DNA of 64,000 bases from the NCBI GenBank assembly GCA_916700875.1, contig CAKAKS010000031.1:4592477-4656476 (forward strand), given 5' to 3'. Shown in pieces: positions 57,149 to 64,000 of the stretch. The position numbers and the translations under genes were made by a program. The stretch's first letter is position 1. Every line of letters starts with the position of its first letter. Origin of the DNA: Sebastes aleutianus (taxonomy: Eukaryota; Chordata; Actinopteri; Perciformes; Sebastidae). Below the pieces are notes generated by a model. That model saw only the letters and a program-made list of their open reading frames with translations. It had not been told where the DNA came from and made no database searches.

Positions 57149-57470
57149 TAAGGGGTGTAAGAAAATACAGATACGCATGAGTATCGTGATATTATGTTGT
57201 GTGATACTGTATTGATTCTCCAAAACATTGCACCAAATCCAACATTGCAGTCTGGGGCAAAAACCATGCAGTATTAATGTGTTATTTTTGCCTATTCTAA
57301 AATGTTTTATTTCTGGTGTGTTCTTCATACTGTTTTTCCGAAATTACATTAAAAAAATCACGATATATCGCCTGGCTTATAGTATCGCAATATATCGCAA
57401 TATATCTAATCGTTACCCCTGTATCATGATAAGTATCGTATTGCCAGATTCTTGCCAATACACAGCCCTA
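57149..57470 (+). mobile_element. hAT-like MITE S
   Basis: 322 bp with ends TAAGGGGTGTAAGAAAATA and CAATACACAGCCCTA. The 8-bp flanks CCATATAC and CTTTATAC match at 6 of 8 bases. The interior has ATATCGC-rich subterminal repeats. Element R at 38579 is a relative in inverse orientation. Confidence 0.6.
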
Positions 57471-59689
57471 CTTTATACAGACACACACACACACACACTC
57501 TCACAGATCTAAAGGGATTTCATGAATGGCGTTAAAAACCCTTTAAGCCATTGTTCTCCGAGCAGGATCTCTTTGAATGTGCACCTTATCCGTCTTTCGG
57601 AGACATATCTAACTACCTCCCTATTACTCTCCCATTATACGCCGCCACTCTGTGGCATTTTCACAAAACCTTTGCTTCAGTGGGAAAACACGATGGCCCC
57701 CCAATTGAAAGCATGTTAAAAAGGTCACACATCCAAATAAATGCCAACAATGCCAAAGTATTCCTCTCCTTATACAAACACTCAACCAAAACAGAGGCTC
57801 GCCGGCCGCACACACAGGGAGAGCCACCGACTATAGTTGAAAGGACTTGATGAAATGTGAGCTTGCCCTTTAATTAAATAGCACAGGATTGATTTTTTGG
57901 GGCCACACATGAATGGAACTGTGGACGAAACCAAGCCTCATTATGACATGGCATAGTGTCCAATATGATTAGATGGCTTTTAGAGGCTAATTAAAAGCAC
58001 TACTCTATCTGCAAAGTTCAAAGCTTTTGTTCGAAAATGCTGTTTACTGCGTGTTTTTCTCGGAATATGTCAACCACTATTAGTTTCCAAATAGATATGT
58101 TCCAGATTTTACTCATTCTATGTTTTCATAACGGTTGTCAGTGAGGAACGGAGCACAGCTTGCATGCGTGATAAACAGTGGTTGAGAGTAAAGGCATTTG
58201 ACTTCAACCCCTAGCTGACAAGCCGAACTTCCTGAGGATGTATTCAGCGTGACTTTTTTCCAAGGTTATAGAGACATTTATCAGTGCTGAGCTCCTGCTA
58301 AACACAATAGAAGAGGAAGAAGAATGAGGGCACTTTTTCTTAAAGCACAGTGCACTGGGTTGAGCTTTACATCTTATAAACCAAGTGTTAGTGGAGAGAC
58401 AATGGTGTCATAGGAAGCAACGTTTGATTAATCTGGTTTTCCCCATTCATTCTAGCATTCATTACAGAGAATCTCTTGTTAAGTCAGCCTTGGACGCTGC
58501 ATTTCCCTCTAGGATTATTGGCTGACTGGAATTATCTGTGTAAGAAAATCAATAAGACAAGTATTCATTTAATTCATTTATTCTTTTTTTCTGGGTCTCA
58601 GATGACTGACGTCTTTTGGACAGAGGGCACAAAATAACACGTGAACTATTGAGTATTTACAATCCGCCATGCATGTCTTTGGGGAGGAAGTAGGAGCGCT
58701 TGATGTAAACCGAAGTAAACACCGCGCGTGGTGAGCTCAGGGCTGTGGCTTGAACCTATGCACCTCTTGTTCTAACTCGGAGCCACTGGGAGTAAATACT
58801 GAGACAGGAAACAAGTGTGTTTTAATGAACGCACTCCGTACACCCCTACAGTCAACATTAATGCACAGCACATCTGAAAAATATCACAAGGCATGTGAAG
58901 TTGCCACACATGTACTACAGCAGCCTCTTTTTACAATCACGTTCCCAGTATGAGGTACGGACCGAGTAAATGAAGCATGGGATGCAACATTTTAAGAACT
59001 ATGGCGCCTGTTTAAACCAGGAATTAATTTGGATAAAGTCCTGTTGCTTTCCCCCCGAAATTTTTGTTACATCCATAATGGTGGCATTTTGTCAACATAA
59101 TGAAGAAGTAAATGGTGTGGGGTAATAAATGACTCTGTTAAATGAAATGGAAAATGAAAGGTTGATGTAGTATGAGGCCTTTTTTGCATTTTCATTGTAT
59201 TGTGCTACCATGCTCAACCCCCCACATCAGTGACACACAGGCTGTAGTCTACATGCTAAACCTCAATCCGGAGGTTGCCTGAAGACAAGGAGTCACATGA
59301 CCTGAACTGCAGATGTGGTTCTTGTTCTTGGTGACAATAGAGTGCTACAGCAATGAGTCCTAAAACCTGGGTTGTGCTCAAAACTTATTTTTTGCTTAGG
59401 AAGGTTCCTAACGGAGTGAAATGACCCAGAAGTACCTAAGAAGCAGCGATGATGAGAGCTCTTTGAATCCTCTAAATGTTAAGGAAAGGTGCTTCAGTGC
59501 TTCCTTTCTTATCTTCTTTAGCATAGGATACACTGGACCATCCTTTACCAAAAGAAAGGAGATAATAACATCCCACAATTCCAACATTTAAAGCATTTCG
59601 TCCGTTCATGAAAACAAACAATATGCCTATCTTGCATAGATTTAACAAATATTTTCATACAGTCAGGACAGTAACAACTGTTTTGTTTC
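57471..59689. other. No gene recognised
   Basis: A short (AC)n lies at about 57479-57498. ORFs near 57522-57850 show no domain. Otherwise unrecognised. Confidence 0.35.
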
Positions 59690-59895
59690 ACTTTATTTCT
59701 ATTTATTTCGAACAAGTAACAAAAAAAACCCCAAAAAAACAAGAATAACATAAAATGAACAGTGAACATATGCCAAACTGTCAATAAACAAATAATCAAC
59801 ATAAATAAATATTACATGTCCGAAAAGGAGTAGGAAGAAGTATACATTTATATGGTCCTATATCCCTTTTCCATAATTCAAACAATTAACTAAAT
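59690..59895 (-). mobile_element. LINE 3'-end fragment
   Basis: On the minus strand it reads TTCTTCCTACTCCTTTTCGG, then an AT-rich tail and GTTCGAAATAAATAGAAATA. I recall this layout as the 3' untranslated end of a Rex1/L2-type fish LINE; a search is needed to decide which. No coding part remains. Confidence 0.4.
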
Positions 59896-60276
59896 ATTTA
59901 TCATATAAACATATGTGACTGGTAGCCTATATTCCTTTTTTTATTTTATTTCCAACCTTGGTTATGAAGTGATGTTTTTCATCGGTTGTCCACGTTAGGT
60001 CAGATAATGCTTTATTATATGTTGATCTGTGGTATCTCTCTTTCACGCACCTTGGGTGACGCAGTCTGTCACGCCGTCGCATCATAATTACGGAGCCTAG
60101 TGAAAGTGCAGTCGGATTCTCTTAACACCAAAGTCCTTTTGAATTCTCTTTCACATCTTTCCTTGACCTCATGACGTTTTCCATAAAGGTTCAAGGAAAA
60201 GTGGTTAGGAAAAGACATTAGGACGTATTTTTTTTACTTTTCGACCGCAGCCCAAGAAATTAGTTAGCATTTTAGC

Positions 60277-61205
60277 ACTTCTGGTTCCCTATTCTGGAAG
60301 TCAATGGATTTTTTCAATTGGTTTTTAGTTAGATGCCTGAAATAAGGTCTGTGGTTATCACAAGCTGAAGAGATTTGAAAGATTTGTTCTACGATATAAA
60401 ATAAGTCAGTAAATACCCCACTCGTGAATTTTGAAGCTTTTACGTGTCTTAAAAAAAGGTGGTTGCTAACAAGTGGCTAAATGAGATTACTAAACGTCAT
60501 TACGATGACTCCTCCGCCTTTCCAGCCTCGTTGCGTATACTCGCGTTCATGCAACCGTGGTGTAGTCTGTTTATAACGTTAGCTTTTTACTTCTTGCGGT
60601 CAGCCATTGGACAGTTTGGGGCCGTTGGTGAGCGTCCGTCGGCCTAGTTTTTTTGTGTGTCCCGTACCGTCCTGCTGTAGTCTGCCACATGTCAGAGTTT
60701 TTTTGGCCAATTCGGCATGTTAAATCAGCAGCGGCGCCCGTCGGTAAGAGTAATCACTCTGATTGGCGGTTCAGCTTCAACAAATCAGTGCACGAGAAGA
60801 GAAACGGAAAGCAAGCCAACGAGTAAAGTCAAGAGGGCAAACACAGAAGGCTCTTCTTATTTGTCATCTTCATCTCATCTGATCATTCCAATACACGGAT
60901 ACTTTCACAGCAACAGCAACAGAACGTACGTGGTAGTTGGCTGTTGGCTGTTGTCTTTGTGGTGTGTTTGAGTGCAACTTTTTGGCCAAGACAAAGGGTG
61001 CGAGGCGATACAATGGGCGGCCTTCATCACCGCTAGTTATTTGATGTCGGGTTGGTGTGTCTGGGCCTTAAGTATCTATACGTGTAGAGCTCTGCAATAA
61101 TCCAAAACCCAATGGAAAAATCCCATTGGCCTTTTGTTGAGGGATCCCAGTGCGATGCTAACTGCCTGGTTGGCTTACAAAAAATACGTCCCTGGATTAC
61201 TCTAT
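60277..61205 (+). repeat. Dispersed repeat J, copy 2, with extra internal segment
   Basis: It matches 18588-18938 at both ends. About 580 extra bases (roughly 60490-61067) end in GGTGTGTCTGGGCC directly before TTAA (61068-61071). That terminus resembles another TTAA-type element, but a matching left end was not found. Copy 1 may therefore be either the empty site or a deletion derivative. Confidence 0.5.
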
Positions 61206-62530
61206 AAAAGAACATTTTAGCCATGAATGTATCTGGAAACGCTTGGTATACTTTGGCAGAGTCAATTTGGAGATTTGTCCAATCAGCCAGCCATGCAATA
61301 AAGAAATCCCATGTTCCATCACTGTTAACACAGCTCCGAAGGGAATATTTCCTTTGAAAGCACATACAACTACAAATCATATTATACTTTTTTCATTAAT
61401 GCTAATTTCTTCTCTGGTTGCCAAACAATAAAAGCAACAAATGCAACTCTCCAGTGTCTTTTTCAGCATCCCGAGCTTCTGTAGAGCTATCATAAGGCAA
61501 AAAGCTCTATGGAGCCTCTGTGAAAAAACTACCCTCAAGCTCCAGAGGTCCAGTACAATACAGAGAGATCTTCATCCCACGCACTGGGCAACAGCTTGAC
61601 TTGATTGATTAATTGCTTTGCTGATCTCCTTGGTCTCCTTGATATTAGAAGAAAGTAATAAATGCTCATGCCTCTAGGTAGTTCGGAGAGCCAGGCAGGA
61701 CCAAATTGCTTACAAAGGGACGAAGGGAAGCTTCCTCATTCTGTGAAGAGCAGTGTGGCCATTTACAATGACGACTATACCGGTGACCCCCAGCAGGTAC
61801 AGAGTCCAGGCAGTGTGTACATGATAAATGATTGAATCCTTTGTTGATCCCTAATAGGATCATCACAATTACATTCCGCTCTTTCCCATGAGGGTAGAAG
61901 GTTATAGACACCGCAGGGGGACACCTACATCGCTGGACAATGTGTCCAATTCACAAGTTCCCATTTACACTGTACTACATTATGGACTTATGCGCTCTGG
62001 GTAACTGCATGGCAACATTATTGTAATTACTTCAGGATGTTGAACAATCCCAGAATTCAATAATCAACAAAGAAAAACAAGTGGCATATAATTAGTGTCT
62101 TCCATTTTACTTGTTTTTGTCGAAACCAATGTCTTCGGTACTAATTCTGCCATAGACTAACACAACTTTATCAAGTATACCGTATGTCTTGTTGCATTGA
62201 TGAGTTACCGCTGCATAATGTTATACATTTTGAAGTCTGAACATCAATAGGAAGTGTAGATGAAGATGTAAGAGTTTTGTAGGGATTCCTAGAGAGGTTT
62301 ATCACAATGATTGCAAATTATTTGTGATTCAGCAAAGAACTTTAACAAAGTGTTGCTGCGTGGTTTGTTATATTATTATTCATAAATTCTATAAATTCAA
62401 AACTAGCAGCGATTACAGAATCAGTAAGGGTTGTGGATGGGCGATCACTGTAAGAACTTGGTTGACATAGTTGACATAACATAGTGTGTCATCTGCATCT
62501 TGCTTTTTAGCTCGGATTAAACGTGAGATG
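61206..62530. other. No gene recognised
   Basis: ORFs below 120 codons without domains and no repeat ends seen. Confidence 0.35.
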
Positions 62531-62538
62531 TACTTTAT

Positions 62539-63626
62539 TAGGGCCGGGCAATATGGCCAAAATCTATCTTCTATCCTGATATATAGGTAATTTACTATCT
62601 CAATCACGATATATATGATATAGCATGTTTTCTGGTATATCAATAAATAAATAGTCTCTATGAAATAACCACATGGTAAAGCCCATATCTTTGTATACTC
62701 CTGTGTAAATTAAATACTTGAAAAGTATTGTATTTTCTCATTTTATTAAGAACTTAAGTGCAAAATGATCATAACAGTTTCAAGTGAAATTATATAGAAT
62801 AAATAAATAAATATAGGCCTAGCATATATTTTAACTAAACATGTTTAGATAAGACATGTAATATGAAAAACAGCTGATAAATGCATTATACAGTACAGGT
62901 GGCAGACATTAAGGCCCATAATACTTTGTACATACACATCACATCTTGGTCTGAATCAACTGCATGGCTGTATACAGCATCCATAACCTCACTGATTATT
63001 ATATCATTGGTTATATGACCAAAGTAAGACAGTATTTTTTTGTACTGGTGTTAGACCTGCTTTGTTTACATTCAGTGTCATTGCAATGTACAAGTTATGG
63101 ACATATAGTATAGTGCATTACTGTGTGTTGTAATCTGTAGTCGGTTTAAGGTGAAGAAGAAAAAAAGGGCATGTCGTGCCGGTTAATGACAACAGATAGC
63201 CTGCACTCCAAATATGTCTGTAGTGGGGACCGGTATGTGATAAACTTAGGGATGGAATTACAATTCAAGGGGAAACCTTTTTTACTGCATCAACAAAACT
63301 TAAACAGGAATTAAAATTCCAGTATATAATGTATCTAGCATATAAACATAAAATTTAATTGAATAGATCGGCCCCATTGTCACCGATATCCGATCCAGCT
63401 ATTTGAGTCAGTATCGGCCTGAAGTTTCTGCATGTTGTTCCCCCTCGAAGCAAAAGCAGCTGTTTACTTCAGCTTCGCTCCGGCTCCCACATGCAAGGAA
63501 CGTAAGGCGTCGTCCAAATGACATAAATATTCCCTTTACGCTATTCGGCAGCTGGTTTTTCGACATCTCGATAGAAACAATATAGATATCGGTTGACAAT
63601 ATATATGTTCATATCGCCCAGCGCTA
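62539..63626. mobile_element. hAT-type non-autonomous element, family L copy 3
   Basis: 1088 bp with ends TAGGGCCGGGCAATAT and ATATCGCCCAGCGCTA. The 8-bp flanks TACTTTAT and TACTGTAT match at 7 of 8 bases. Near the right end it shares CGCTCCGGCTCC and CATGCAAGGAACGTAA with copy 1 (9811-11338). It also holds CGATATCCGATCCAG near 63384, of the kind seen at 42760. No transposase ORF. Confidence 0.8.
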
Positions 63627-63779
63627 TACTGTATATCAAAAAACACACTCTCATCAAGGACAAGTAGAGATACAAAATCAATTCTGGCTTTCCAATAACA
63701 AGAAAGCATTGAACAAATAAGAAACAAGTATAGACATCTGTTATGTCTGTGTGCTTCCATGTCTGTAAAACAACCATCA

Positions 63780-64000
63780 GTCTGTCCCCTCTTGCTGCAC
63801 TCTCTGTGAATCCCTCTCTATCCCTTTATTCATTCTCCAGCGGCCCTATTTCAAGTCTGTCCTGCCTCTCTGCTCTCCAACCTCTCGGCTCTCTCTAATG
63901 CCTTCCTCTCATGCTCTTCTCGCTCCAATGGTCTCCTTTCCCTCCTTCTCCTCCTCTCTCCCTCTCCATTTCCTGGAGCTACACCAGCCAGTCTGGCTCC
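63780..64000 (+). other. Pyrimidine-rich tract at window end
   Basis: About 220 bases strongly enriched in CT (TCTCC, CCTCTC and similar) on the plus strand. It could be a polypyrimidine stretch upstream of an exon outside the window, or simple low-complexity DNA. Confidence 0.5.

Overview
The window looks like intergenic or intronic DNA from a spiny-rayed teleost fish. It is AT-rich, has very little host coding sequence, and carries many short DNA transposons with intact ends, Rex3-type and other RTE-like LINEs, long AC microsatellites and a vertebrate striated-muscle gene. No prokaryotic gene organisation, CRISPR array, rRNA or tRNA gene was seen.

Only one host-like protein gene is clear: an uninterrupted 202-residue essential (alkali) myosin light chain at 23801-24409 (+), closest in remembered sequence to MYL4. 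Members of this family normally have several coding exons, so this single-exon copy is probably a retrogene. A TATA box and an upstream intron-acceptor-like site suggest it is expressed. A possible 55-nt exon of an unidentified gene lies at 19401-19455.

Two mobile elements carry long intact ORFs. A Rex3-like/RTE-clade LINE (about 34217-37583) encodes a 1060-residue endonuclease/reverse transcriptase. A complete hAT transposon (51298-54027, minus-strand ORF) has 14-bp inverted ends, a perfect 8-bp target duplication and a 615-residue BED/hAT transposase that keeps the D-D-E residues. A second, broken RTE-like LINE lies at 41530-42455 (-).

Most of the remaining recognisable sequence is non-autonomous. 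Several families are flanked by TTAA on both sides, as piggyBac-type transposons are: family A (about 500 bp, nine pieces), family B (five pieces) and families C, D and F (one each). Three or more families have hAT-like ends with 8-bp duplications: L at 9811, 33120 and 62539; M at 28341; and S/R at 57149 and 38579. Two comparisons inside the window support TTAA insertion by family A: an element interrupted at 3187 has an uninterrupted relative at 28609, and removing the copy at 38690 restores a 41-bp perfect hairpin. Another repeat family (O) contains, in one of three copies, an 11-unit array of a YY1-like motif at 45897-46140.

Layout: 1-9.8 kb, nested repeats; 9.8-11.3 kb, hAT derivative; 11.3-20 kb, repeat fragments and unique sequence; 20-23 kb, repeats; 23.6-24.7 kb, myosin light chain gene; 25-34 kb, dense DNA-transposon fragments; 34.2-37.6 kb, intact LINE; 38-47 kb, MITEs, broken LINE and YY1-like array; 47-51 kb, mostly unique; 51.3-54 kb, intact hAT; 54-64 kb, sparse repeats ending in a pyrimidine-rich tract. 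All family assignments are by eye, without database search.
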